Shown piece after piece: positions 8,858 to 17,325 of a DNA stretch of 32,510 nt. A program made the position numbers and the translations under genes. The stretch lies in contig PIVZ01000005.1 in NCBI GenBank assembly GCA_003354045.1, positions 1-32,510 of the forward strand. The letters run 5' to 3'. Source of the stretch: a bacterium (GTDB lineage: Bacteria > Desulfobacterota > Binatia > UBA1149 > CAITLU01). Below the pieces are notes generated by a model. That model was given only the letters and a program-made list of their open reading frames with translations. It had not been told where the DNA came from and searched no databases. How positions within the stretch are numbered: the first letter of the stretch is position 1; each line of letters starts with the position of its first letter.

Positions 8858-9682
8858 CTAACTCGGCCCTGCGGCCAGGATCGTCTGAAACCGCGATTCG
8901 ACCATTTCCATGAACTCCGGGTGGGTGAGAACGTAGAGGTTCTTGTTCTCGATGGCCTCGAGGACTCTTTGCGCCACACCGGCGGGATCGATTCCGGTGT
9001 CGATCAGCTGGCCGATCTCTTCCAGCATCGCCTGTTTCTCGGGCGTTTCCTCGCTCAGCCCTTGACGGTCGCCCGCGTTTCGATCGCTCTCGTGTATACG
9101 CGTCTTCACCCAGGCGGGACAGACCACCGTTACCCCGACGTCGTGGCCCGCAGTCTGCATCTCGGCATTCAGCGTCTCGCTTATCGCCACCACCGCGGAC
9201 TTGGAAGCGTTGTACGGCCCCATGTTCCCGATCGCGATCAGCCCGGCGATCGACGCCGTGTTCACTATGTGGCAGGGCTCGCCGGATTCGATCATGCGGT
9301 TGAGAAAGGCCTGGATGCCGTAGATGACGCCGAAGAGGTTCACCTGGAGCACCCAGTCCCAGTCGGGCAGCGTGAGCTGGGTCATCGGGCCGCCACGGCC
9401 GACCCCGGCGTTGTTGCACAGGATGTGGGCCGCGCCGAAACGTTCCCAGACCTCGTCGGCAAGCCGCCCGACCGCGTCGCGATCGCTGACGTCGAAATGC
9501 TTGGTCATGACCTCGATTCCGGATTGCTCCAGTTCGGCGGCCGCACGCTGTAGCGGTTCGGCCTCGACGTCGGTCAGGCACAGATTCATGCCTCGCGCCG
9601 CAAACGCATCCGCCAGCGCCCGTCCAATCCCGCTGGCCCCGCCGGTCACCACCGCCACCTTGCCTTTTAACTCCTTCATCAT
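8858..9682 (-). CDS. short-chain dehydrogenase/reductase (SDR)
   Basis: 'KVAVVTGGASGIGRALADAFAARG', 'LCNNAGVG', 'GPYNASKSAV' (TGxxxGIG, NNAG, YxxxK). Confidence 0.95.
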   Translation of the reverse strand: MMKELKGKVAVVTGGASGIGRALADAFAARGMNLCLTDVEAEPLQRAAAELEQSGIEVMTKHFDVSDRDAVGRLADEVWERFGAAHILCNNAGVGRGGPMTQLTLPDWDWVLQVNLFGVIYGIQAFLNRMIESGEPCHIVNTASIAGLIAIGNMGPYNASKSAVVAISETLNAEMQTAGHDVGVTVVCPAWVKTRIHESDRNAGDRQGLSEETPEKQAMLEEIGQLIDTGIDPAGVAQRVLEAIENKNLYVLTHPEFMEMVESRFQTILAAGPS

Positions 9683-9697
9683 TTCCCTCGCTTGCGT

Positions 9698-9718
9698 GAC
9701 TCTCCCGTCCGGGAAGTC
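9698..9718. repeat. imperfect inverted repeat (operator or terminator candidate)
   Basis: GACTCTCCCG-TC-CGGGAAGTC with one bulged base, between the AKR stop (9819) and the SDR start (9682). Confidence 0.35.
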
Positions 9719-9818
9719 AGAACTTTCGTGTCGTTTTCATAGCCGGCCGGCGCAGCTCTACCAAGGGGCGATCCCCACCGTGCGCGAATCGTTCGAGATA
9801 CCGGAGTAGGTCTCGCCT

Positions 9819-11336
9819 TCAGACGAGCGTCAGCATCCTGTGCGCGCCGGCCATGCGCACGGGAATCTCCACGCCGTGCGGGCAGCTTCCTGTGCACGGG
9901 GCGGCACACCCCACGCAGACGTCTGCCTTGCGCTCGAGCTTTGCGTAGGTCTCCATCGCGTACTTCTCACGGCCGTAGTCCTCGAAGTACATGCGGTGAC
10001 GGAGGACGTCGTTGATCGCTAGCTTCTCCGGACAGCTGTCCAGGCAGTCCCCGCAGTGCGGGAGACAGTGGTTGCCGGCTATCAACTCGTCGTAGCGGTT
10101 GAGAAACGCGAGATCGGAATCGCCGAGCTTCTTGCCCGACGCGTGCAGATACTCATCGACGTGCTGGTGCTCGAAGAACGAGACCACCAGGCAGGCCACC
10201 GCCGGGTTGGAAAGCACCCACTTGAAGGCCGCTTGCGAATAGGCATCCGCCTCGCCCTGGAACTCCGACATGCCGCGGTGCTTGGCCCCCTTGAGCGTCT
10301 TCATCGCCACCACTCCCACGTCGGCGGCGGCAGCGCGGTCCATTATCTCGCCCAGGGCCGGCCATGAGCCGTAGTGGTAGGCGAGCATCATCACGTCGAA
10401 GCGGCCGTCGTCGATGGCCGCGTTGGCGACCGTCTCGAGATCCGGTGTGTGCGACGAGAAGCCAATGAAACGGGCCTTGCCTTGCTCCTTGAGACGCTCG
10501 AACGCTTCGTGAACGTTGGGGTCGAGCAGCCGCTCGACCGAATTGCAGGCGTGAATGTGGACGAGATCCACGTAGTCGGTCTGCAGCCGGCCGAGGCTTC
10601 CCTCGACGACATCCATGTACTCGCGGACGCTGGCGCCGGTGTGGAGATGGCCGCTCTTGGTGCAGAACTTCGTGGCCAGGAACATCTTGTCGCGCTGCCC
10701 TTTCATCGCACGACCGAGCACGATCTCCGAGCCCCATTCCGCGTAGTCGGGCGCCGTATCGAAGTAATTGACGCCACGTTCGATGGCGGCACGGGCGATC
10801 GCTTCGCCCTGGTCGCTTGCCGTGATCTGCCCGGAGCCGAGCGAGATGTCCGAGACATCGAAGCCGGTACGCCCGAGGCGCCGATAGGCCTGTATGCGCG
10901 AACCGGCCCATTCGTCGCGCGGGTTCGGGTCGGTCGTCACGGCCTGCGGATCCACGACGGCGGCCTTGGTGACGGTGATCCAGGGCACCATGCGCACAAG
11001 ACTTGCCGCGGCCCCGCCGAGCGTACCGCCGGCGATCACACCGGCACCCGCCAGGAAGCGCCGGCGTCCCATCCCCTCGCCGCCGCCCGGCGCGGCAACG
11101 TCGCGGCCAAGCGCGCGCGCCCAGCGTACCGACACGACGAGCGAAGCGACCAGGGCAAGCAGAGAGAGAGCCGGCAAGAGCTTGGGAACCTGAGTGAAGG
11201 CAACCCCTTCTGTTCGGCTTTCGATGAAGCTTCCAAGGCCTAGGTAGGCAAGAACGATGGTCACGGCCCAAAGGGCGGCAACCGTGGACCCCCGCGACGA
11301 CAGCCCGCCGGAGGCGGACTCACTAGGTTCGGTCAT
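9819..11336 (-). CDS. membrane-anchored/Tat-type aldo-keto reductase with C-terminal Fe-S motifs
   Basis: AKR core 'YRRLGRTGFDVSDISLGSGQITASDQGEAIARAAIERGVNYFDTAPDYAEWGSEIVLGRAM'; C-terminal 'CLPHCGDCLDSCP' and 'CVGCAAPCTGSCPHG'; N-terminal TM segments and 'GRRRFLAGAGVIAGG'; start reset to ATG 11336. Confidence 0.88.
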   Translation of the reverse strand: MTEPSESASGGLSSRGSTVAALWAVTIVLAYLGLGSFIESRTEGVAFTQVPKLLPALSLLALVASLVVSVRWARALGRDVAAPGGGEGMGRRRFLAGAGVIAGGTLGGAAASLVRMVPWITVTKAAVVDPQAVTTDPNPRDEWAGSRIQAYRRLGRTGFDVSDISLGSGQITASDQGEAIARAAIERGVNYFDTAPDYAEWGSEIVLGRAMKGQRDKMFLATKFCTKSGHLHTGASVREYMDVVEGSLGRLQTDYVDLVHIHACNSVERLLDPNVHEAFERLKEQGKARFIGFSSHTPDLETVANAAIDDGRFDVMMLAYHYGSWPALGEIMDRAAAADVGVVAMKTLKGAKHRGMSEFQGEADAYSQAAFKWVLSNPAVACLVVSFFEHQHVDEYLHASGKKLGDSDLAFLNRYDELIAGNHCLPHCGDCLDSCPEKLAINDVLRHRMYFEDYGREKYAMETYAKLERKADVCVGCAAPCTGSCPHGVEIPVRMAGAHRMLTLV

Positions 11337-11534
11337 GGCGTGTTCTCCTTGAGGATGGAGCCTGCCACACACCCCGCCGACTGGCAACGACGCCGTCGAG
11401 CTTCAGTGCGGGGCCGTGGCTGTCACGTGGAGAGATGAAAGGCGGCCAGACGCGCTCTGGAGTGACCCCTTCCGGGTGGTCCCGCCGCGCATTTCGCTGA
11501 GGCTACCGACCCGGCCGGCCGGATCACCGAAGCA

Positions 11535-11557
11535 GTCGAAAGCCGCGACTTGACCCC
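11535..11557 (+). repeat. dispersed repeat copy 1, GTCGAAAGCCGCGACTTGACCCC
   Basis: Identical 23-mer to copies at 11574-11596 and 14748-14770. Confidence 0.85.
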
Positions 11558-11573
11558 TTCAGATGCGTCAGAA

Positions 11574-11596
11574 GTCGAAAGCCGCGACTTGACCCC
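11574..11596 (+). repeat. dispersed repeat copy 2, GTCGAAAGCCGCGACTTGACCCC
   Basis: Direct sequence match, followed by cttcaggtgaccccttcaggt. Confidence 0.85.
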
Positions 11597-11611
11597 CTTC
11601 AGGTGACCCCT

Positions 11612-12229
11612 TCAGGTCTCTTCCGGGTCGGAGCAGATGAGGTTGCAGATTTCGTCGGTGCACTCGAGCGTGCAGATCTGGAATATCGGAGTCAGCGGCT
11701 GCCCGGCGGTTTCGAGAAGTATTACAGCCGGGTCGCTCGGCTTCGGCGTGGCCACCAGCGTGACCCCGGTGAACGAGCCACAGCCCATCCAGCTAGGGCC
11801 GGTGCAGTCGTCGTGGACGGTGCATGGGGTCGTCGTGAAAACGGTACCACCGACCGTGGCGGCGGCATCTATGCAGAAGCCGTCCGTGAAGGTCAGATCG
11901 GCCGTCCAGGAAATGGCATCCGGAGTGGTCCCCTGAGTCATACCGGAGAAAATCGGGACCTCGTCCGGGGCGAAGCGCAGCCCGTCGGAGTCCTCGAGGG
12001 TCACTCGTAGCCTCACCACCCCTCCTACCCCGTAATAGGATTCGGGGCCCTTTTTGATCTTGTTCAACGCTTCCGTAGCTTCGGTGGTCTTGGCCTTTCG
12101 GAAGTAGTTGATGAAGGTGGGGATAGCGACGACGGCCAGCACACCGAGGATGGCCACCACGATCATCAGCTCTACCAACGTGAAGCCGCGGCGGCGGCCA
12201 TCGGTCGTCCTGTCGCGGGCAAACATCAT
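11612..12229 (-). CDS. type IV pilin-like/prepilin protein
   Basis: 'MMFARDRTTDGRRRGFTLVELMIVVAILGVLAVVAIPTFINYFRKAKTTEA' class III signal (G^FTLVELMIVV); start reset to ATG 12229. Confidence 0.92.
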   Translation of the reverse strand: MMFARDRTTDGRRRGFTLVELMIVVAILGVLAVVAIPTFINYFRKAKTTEATEALNKIKKGPESYYGVGGVVRLRVTLEDSDGLRFAPDEVPIFSGMTQGTTPDAISWTADLTFTDGFCIDAAATVGGTVFTTTPCTVHDDCTGPSWMGCGSFTGVTLVATPKPSDPAVILLETAGQPLTPIFQICTLECTDEICNLICSDPEET

Positions 12230-12837
12230 GGTTCGATCAGGTCGTTGATGCTCGGGCTCGCGGAACCTGCCGGAGTCAAGCAACCCTCCTCGTAGCGATA
12301 GCCGACCGTCTCATCGAAGTAGTAGCTACGATCGCCAACTTTTCCGCAGGCTCGCGGAGTGGCCGTGACGAAAAAAGCGGGCGGTTCTATGCCTTCGTGA
12401 AGGCCGGTCTCGAACTCGTAGCAGGACAGAAGAAGCTTGCCGTCCTCGAGTAGCCGGCGAAGCTTGTTGATCCGTTTGGCAAACGGGCGCTTGACCGGCC
12501 TTGGGCCCTTGATGAACTCGCCTGAGGCCCAGGAGCGAACGCTCTTCCGATTGGCCTTACGCTCGGCCGCGCCTTCAAAGGCATACTGGGCCGAGACGAC
12601 CTCGTGCATGGTGACCACGGCCAGGTTTCGACAGCCCTCGTTCACCATGTCGCGGATCGTCGGGAGTTCGAGGAGCGTTTCGAAGAGAGTCTCGACCATC
12701 GAGAGCCCTTCTTCGGCGATCTCGTCCATCGGAGGAGCTGCCCGGGCCGGAGCCGGCACGACGACAGACGACGAAGCGAGTATGACCGCTGCCACAGCGG
12801 CAGCGGTCAACACTCTCGGGGTCCCCCCACTGGCCAT
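12226..12837 (-). CDS. secreted hypothetical protein, overlapping the pilin-like gene by 4 nt
   Basis: Signal peptide MASGGTPRVLTAAAVAAVILASSSVVVPAPARAAP; ATGA-type overlap with the pilin start; ORF opens at 12849 but ATG 12837 preferred because 12849 overlaps a -10-like element. Confidence 0.6.
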   Translation of the reverse strand: MASGGTPRVLTAAAVAAVILASSSVVVPAPARAAPPMDEIAEEGLSMVETLFETLLELPTIRDMVNEGCRNLAVVTMHEVVSAQYAFEGAAERKANRKSVRSWASGEFIKGPRPVKRPFAKRINKLRRLLEDGKLLLSCYEFETGLHEGIEPPAFFVTATPRACGKVGDRSYYFDETVGYRYEEGCLTPAGSASPSINDLIEP

Positions 12838-12844
12838 GGCCGCG

Positions 12845-12874
12845 ATCATCGACCACGGAGGCGGGGCTTGTCAA
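12845..12874 (-). promoter_or_regulatory. candidate sigma70-type promoter for the pilin-like operon
   Basis: Minus strand TTGACA (12869-12874), 18-nt spacer, GATGAT (12845-12850). Confidence 0.45.
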
Positions 12875-12875
12875 G

Positions 12876-12927
12876 ACCTTTATCTTACCTTTGCCTCACC
12901 TTTGTCTCACCAACAGACCTTTGTCTC
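12876..12927. repeat. 11-bp direct repeats upstream of the -35 element
   Basis: acctttatctt / acctttgcctc / acctttgtctc in tandem, 8-bp spacer, then acctttgtctc. Confidence 0.85.
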
Positions 12928-12974
12928 ACCACACCCCCGTGTCGATCCCCATACTCTTCTTTGGCGTTGCGCAG

Positions 12975-13010
12975 CTTGGGCTTGGGCTTGATCTTGGGCT
13001 TGGGCTTGGG
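12975..13010. repeat. hexanucleotide tandem repeat (CTTGGG)x6, one diverged unit (CTTGAT)
   Basis: cttggg cttggg cttgat cttggg cttggg cttggg. Confidence 0.9.
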
Positions 13011-13032
13011 CGACAAGGACGAGGTGATTCAA

Positions 13033-13053
13033 GGTGTCGCAAGCCGCGACACC
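13033..13053 (-). terminator. hairpin downstream of the DUF35 gene, possible terminator
   Basis: Perfect 8-bp inverted repeat GGTGTCGC-AAGCC-GCGACACC, 14 nt past the stop; U-tract weak. Confidence 0.5.
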
Positions 13054-13066
13054 ATCACTGCAACAT

Positions 13067-13474
13067 CTAGGCTGGGCGAAACTTGGGCAAGGCTATCGCG
13101 GGTCCGACGTCGTCGAACACCACCTCCACCGCCATCCCTACGCGAACCTCCTGGGGCTCAATCTCGACGATGTTGCTCATCATGCGGACGCCCTCCTCGA
13201 GCTCGACGAGGGCCACGGTATATGGAGTGTCCGCTGCAAACTTTTGGGTCGGGGGCCGGTGGATGATCGTATAAGAATAGACCTTTCCCTTTCCGCTTGC
13301 CGCAACCCAACCGATATTTTCCGACAGACATCCGCGGCAGCAAGATTGGGCGATGAACTGATACGCTCGGCATTCCCTGCAGCGTTGTATGAGCAGCTCG
13401 TGCCTTCCAGCGCCGTTCCAGAACTCTCTGGTAACGTGGTCCGCAACCGGGACGGGCTTCGCGTACTCGACCAT
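13067..13474 (-). CDS. DUF35 / Zn-ribbon + OB-fold acyl-CoA-associated protein
   Basis: 'FWNGAGRHELLIQRCRECRAYQFIAQSCCRGCLSENIGWVAASGKGKVYSYTIIHRPPTQKFAADTPYTVALVELEEGVRMMSNI'; start reset to ATG 13474. Confidence 0.9.
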   Translation of the reverse strand: MVEYAKPVPVADHVTREFWNGAGRHELLIQRCRECRAYQFIAQSCCRGCLSENIGWVAASGKGKVYSYTIIHRPPTQKFAADTPYTVALVELEEGVRMMSNIVEIEPQEVRVGMAVEVVFDDVGPAIALPKFRPA

Positions 13475-13482
13475 GCCTACAC

Positions 13483-14688
13483 CTACTCGTTCCCGAGGAT
13501 CAACGCCGTGTGCGACGAGAAGTGGCCGCCGAGACCGGTCATCAGTCCTGCCCGTGCGTCCTCTACCTGTCGTTGTTCGCCCACTTCCCCCCGCAGCTGC
13601 CTTACCGCCTCGATGATGTGAAAGATGCCCGAGGGCAATCCGGGGTGGCAATGGGCGTGACAACCCCCGTGGGTAACGATCGGAATCTCTCCTCCGATCT
13701 CGATTCTCTCGCCACCTTCGACGAACGCGCCGCCCTCGCCTTTTCCGCAGAAACCGAAGTCCTCGAGGAAAAGTATCGGTGTAATCGAGAAGCAGTCGTA
13801 GAACTCGGCGAAATCCATGTCGGCAGGCCCGAGGCCCGCCATCTCGTAGGCCTGGCGGCCGGCGTCGCGGCCGGCGGTGCACACCAGATCGTCTACCAGC
13901 GACACGTGCTCTCGCGCCGACCTTGCCCCGGCGCCGAGAAGAAGGACGGGCGCCTTGCCGAGGTCTCGCGCCCTCTCTGCACTGGTAACGACGATAGCGC
14001 CGCCACCACCGTCGGAGATGATGGAGCACATGTCCTTGGTAAGCGGCGACGAGATCATCTTCGAGGCAAGCACGTCATCTATGGTCAAGGGCTCTCGCTT
14101 CTGCGCACCGGGATGCAAGGAGGCATGCTTGCGGATACTCACGGCGACCTGCGCGAGCTGCTCGGCCGTCGTACCGTACTCGTGCATGTGCTTGGTAGCG
14201 GCCAGCGCATAGGTACTTATCAGGGTAGGCCCGTATGGCTGCTCGAACTGCGCGTGGCCGATCTTGGCCATCATCTCGGTCACGTCGGTGTCGCCACCTA
14301 CCATGCTCAGCCACTCTTCGTAGCCGACGAAGGAACGCATCGAGTCGGCCGAGACCACCAGAACCGTCTCGGCCATACCCGAGTGAATCGCATTGGCGGC
14401 GCTCATGACCATCTGGATGTGTGTGGCGCCGCCGATCTGCATGCTGGTCGTGAAACGGGGCTGGATGCCCAGGTACTCGGCCACCATGACGCTGTGCATG
14501 AGGTCGAAGCGGTTGGCGGTGCCGCTGGTGAGCACGCCGTCGATATCGGTGTTCTCGAGCCCGCAGTCCTCCAAGGCACGCTTGGCCGCATCGGCGTGCA
14601 ACTGCATGGCGTCTCTGCCCGGCACGGTCCCCAGCTCGCTTTCGCCGACGCCGGCAATCGCGATCTGCCTACTCCAGGTACTGCTCAC
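13483..14688 (-). CDS. thiolase-fold / lipid-transfer (SCP-x-like) acetyl-CoA acetyltransferase family protein
   Basis: 'IAIAGVGESELG...DAAKRALEDCGLENTDIDGVLTSG', 'ANAIHSGMAETVLVVSADSM', C-terminal 'THGGCHAHCHPGLPSGIFHIIEAVRQLRGEVGEQRQVEDARAGLMTGLGG'. Confidence 0.9.
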   Translation of the reverse strand: MSSTWSRQIAIAGVGESELGTVPGRDAMQLHADAAKRALEDCGLENTDIDGVLTSGTANRFDLMHSVMVAEYLGIQPRFTTSMQIGGATHIQMVMSAANAIHSGMAETVLVVSADSMRSFVGYEEWLSMVGGDTDVTEMMAKIGHAQFEQPYGPTLISTYALAATKHMHEYGTTAEQLAQVAVSIRKHASLHPGAQKREPLTIDDVLASKMISSPLTKDMCSIISDGGGGAIVVTSAERARDLGKAPVLLLGAGARSAREHVSLVDDLVCTAGRDAGRQAYEMAGLGPADMDFAEFYDCFSITPILFLEDFGFCGKGEGGAFVEGGERIEIGGEIPIVTHGGCHAHCHPGLPSGIFHIIEAVRQLRGEVGEQRQVEDARAGLMTGLGGHFSSHTALILGNE

Positions 14689-14716
14689 ACCATCTCCCTC
14701 GCGTCGGCTCGAAACT

Positions 14717-14739
14717 GTCGAAAGCCACGACTTGCCCCC
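14717..14739 (+). repeat. dispersed repeat copy 3 (diverged)
   Basis: GTCGAAAGCCACGACTTGCCCCC vs consensus GTCGAAAGCCGCGACTTGACCCC. Confidence 0.75.
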
Positions 14740-14747
14740 AGGTCGAA

Positions 14748-14770
14748 GTCGAAAGCCGCGACTTGACCCC
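14748..14770 (+). repeat. dispersed repeat copy 4
   Basis: GTCGAAAGCCGCGACTTGACCCC, identical to copies 1 and 2. Confidence 0.85.
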
Positions 14771-15573
14771 TACTCGCCCTTGAACTGGGGCTTGCGCTTT
14801 TCTTTGAAGGCCCGGGGGCCTTCTTTGGCATCCTCGCTGGCGAACACCGGGGCGGCCAGACGCATTTCACTGGCAAGCCCTTCGGGAACCGGCTTACCGA
14901 AGTTTTCGACGGCCGACCTCTTGATCGCGGTCACCGCGATCGGGCCATTGTCGGCAATGATGCGCGCAATCCTCTCGGCCTCCTCGACGACCTGCCCCTT
15001 GGGCACCACACGGTTGACGAAACCCAGCTGCAAGGCCTCTTCGGCGTCCATCAGCTCGCCGGTGAGCAGCAGTTCCATCGCCCTGGCATAGGGTATCTGC
15101 AGAGGAAGCTTGATGCTCGAGCCCATGGCCGGGAACAGCGACCACTTGACCTCCTGGACGCCGAACTTTGCACCTTCGGCGGCGATGCGAATATCCGTCG
15201 CATAGAGAATCTCCATGCCGCCCGCTATCGCGTGCCCGTTTATTGCGGCGATGATCGGCTTGAACAGGTCGGCGTCACGGAGCATCGCCTTGGCAGCCGC
15301 CCGCGGGTCCTCGACGACAAGGCGGTCCGCTTCGGTCTCGGGCTTCCTGGCGCCCGTCATGAGAGGAATCAGCAACCCGAGGTCCGCGCCCGCGCAAAAC
15401 ACCTTGTCCCCGGTACCGGTGAGGATCGCACAACGCATGTCCTTGTCCTCGCGGTAGTCGTCCCACGCGGAGATCAAATCCAAGATCGTTTGCGGATCGA
15501 GTGCGTTACGCGCCTCCGGCCGGTTGAACGTCAGATATGCGATCCCGTCCTTCTTCTCATAGATCAGTGCCAT
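14770..15573 (-). CDS. enoyl-CoA hydratase/isomerase family protein
   Basis: 'IAYLTFNRPEARNALDPQT...AILTGTGDKVFCAGADLGLL...IAAINGHAIAGGMEILYATDIRIAAEGAKFGVQEVK'. Confidence 0.94.
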   Translation of the reverse strand: MALIYEKKDGIAYLTFNRPEARNALDPQTILDLISAWDDYREDKDMRCAILTGTGDKVFCAGADLGLLIPLMTGARKPETEADRLVVEDPRAAAKAMLRDADLFKPIIAAINGHAIAGGMEILYATDIRIAAEGAKFGVQEVKWSLFPAMGSSIKLPLQIPYARAMELLLTGELMDAEEALQLGFVNRVVPKGQVVEEAERIARIIADNGPIAVTAIKRSAVENFGKPVPEGLASEMRLAAPVFASEDAKEGPRAFKEKRKPQFKGE

Positions 15574-15807
15574 GAAAACGCTTCTCCTCTTCTCGTTGGC
15601 AGATAGTCTCGTCTGCAGAAAGTCAACGCGCGTCGGGCGCGTTGCACGGAACTATAGCCTTTCCCGAGCTGCGGCAACGCTACCGCATTGCCACAGCATT
15701 GCCACGGCATTGTCGCAGTATCGCCGCGCACTATTGCGTCAGCCCTGCTGCACCGCCCTGGCAAAGCTCGGAGCGTTCTCCGCGGCAACAGGAAATCGAA
15801 ACGGCGG

Positions 15808-17325
15808 CTACTTCTTCCAACCCATACGGTTGTCGTGCAGCTGCTGCTCCCACTCGTCCATGCGGCGGGCAAGTTTCTCGGCCATTTCGGGATACTTTGT
15901 CGTCAAGTCGTAAGCCTCACCGGGATCGGTGTCGAGGTTGAAGAGAAGCGGCAGTGGCCCGTTGAGATGCTCGCTCAGGCTGCCCATCTTCTTGTTCACT
16001 GGCAGCGGCCACACGTAGTGATTGATCGACCGAAAGTATTTCCACTGCGCGACCCTTATGCCTTCGAGCTCGCCGACGTGGTAGAAGAGGAGCTGCTCGT
16101 GCGGCGACTTCGCGTTCGTCTCGGTAAGCAACCCGGAGATGTTCTTGCCGTCTACTATACGGTCACTGGGTGGCGTAAGCCCCGCCAATGCCAGGCTGGT
16201 AGGCAGTATGTCGATGTTCATCGCCGGCTCATGGCAAACCCGGCCGGACTCGATGTGCCCGGGCCACCTGGCGATGAAAGGTACACGGTGGCCGCCCTCG
16301 TAGCTCTGTCCCTTGCGGCCGCGGAAGAACCCGGGGCTTCCCTGGTACCAAGGGCCGTTGTCGCTGGTGAAGATGAGAAGGGTATTCGCCCCGAGATCGA
16401 GGCGGTCCAAGGCGGCCATCACCTCGCCGACACTCCAGTCCAGCTCCTCTACGGTATCCCCGAAAATGCCGCCCTCCGATTTGTTCTCGAACTCTTCCGA
16501 GGCGTAGAGCGGACGGTGCGGGAAGGTATGGGCGAAATAGAGGAAGAACGGCTTGTCCTTGGACGACTGAATGAACTCGATGGCCCTCTCGGTATAGAGT
16601 CTGGTCAGCTTGGATTGGTCGTCGATCTCCGCTTCCAACTCGTCTTCGTTCAGATAGAGCGGGAACGGATGCATGTCGTTGCTGTGAGGCACGCCAAAGT
16701 AGAAGTCGAACCCGTGATTTCGCGGATTGTGCCGCGGATTCTCCGTGTAGTCGCCGAGGTGCCACTTGCCCACCATGCCGGTCGCGTACCCTCTCACCGC
16801 GAGTGCCTCGGCCAGTGTTATTTCTTCCTCGAGCAAACCGGACGCTTCCCCTGCGGTGGCCATGTCCAGAAGGCCCATCTTTCCGAGAAGGAAACCGAAC
16901 TTCATCAACAGGGCCTGGCTCATTGATGTATTCTCCGCGTACAGCGGAACGTCCAGCCCCATCCTCTTTGCGTATCGTCCCGTCAGCAGGCCGGCTCGCG
17001 ACGGCGTACAGACCGAATCGCTGGAATGAAAATCGGTGAAGCGAACCCCTTGGTCGGCCAGACTGTCGAGGTTCGGCGTCTTGATAGCCGTGCTGCCATA
17101 AGACCCGAGGTCGCCGTAGCCCAGGTCGTCGGCATTGATGACGATGATGTTCGGCGGTTCGGTGCTTGCGTCTGCGCGCACTGCAACGACCTCTCGCACA
17201 TCGACGGGCGCTTCCTGCGCATCGCTGCCCGAGCCGGCCTGCAAGAGGAATGCGGCAGCCAGGGCCACCGCAGTGGCGGTTGCATGTTTCAACGATCTTC
17301 GAGATCTCGGGGTTCGGTCTTCCAT
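15808..17325 (-). CDS. secreted arylsulfatase-family sulfatase (Cys-type formylglycine motif)
   Basis: 'NIIVINADDLGYGDLGSYGSTAIKTPNLDSLADQGVRFTDFHSSDSVCTPSRAGLLTGRYAKRMGL' (CxPSR), 'KWHLGDY', 'TSDNGPW'; start reset to ATG 17325. Confidence 0.95.
   Translation of the reverse strand: MEDRTPRSRRSLKHATATAVALAAAFLLQAGSGSDAQEAPVDVREVVAVRADASTEPPNIIVINADDLGYGDLGSYGSTAIKTPNLDSLADQGVRFTDFHSSDSVCTPSRAGLLTGRYAKRMGLDVPLYAENTSMSQALLMKFGFLLGKMGLLDMATAGEASGLLEEEITLAEALAVRGYATGMVGKWHLGDYTENPRHNPRNHGFDFYFGVPHSNDMHPFPLYLNEDELEAEIDDQSKLTRLYTERAIEFIQSSKDKPFFLYFAHTFPHRPLYASEEFENKSEGGIFGDTVEELDWSVGEVMAALDRLDLGANTLLIFTSDNGPWYQGSPGFFRGRKGQSYEGGHRVPFIARWPGHIESGRVCHEPAMNIDILPTSLALAGLTPPSDRIVDGKNISGLLTETNAKSPHEQLLFYHVGELEGIRVAQWKYFRSINHYVWPLPVNKKMGSLSEHLNGPLPLLFNLDTDPGEAYDLTTKYPEMAEKLARRMDEWEQQLHDNRMGWKK

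Noticed and set aside
8714-8860. Possible UGA read-through of the APH-like gene
   Set aside because: Downstream residues show no conserved redox context; no Cys-position logic.
13510-14766. 418-aa plus-strand ORF opposite the thiolase
   Set aside because: Antisense artefact; His/Gly/Arg-rich with no recognisable domain.
15660-15740. gcattgccac-rich imperfect repeat upstream of the ECH gene as a CRISPR-like or iteron array
   Set aside because: Units are short, irregular and without spacers; simple low-complexity drift is adequate.
15688-16926. 412-aa plus-strand ORF opposite the sulfatase
   Set aside because: Antisense artefact; the minus-strand sulfatase has complete catalytic motifs.
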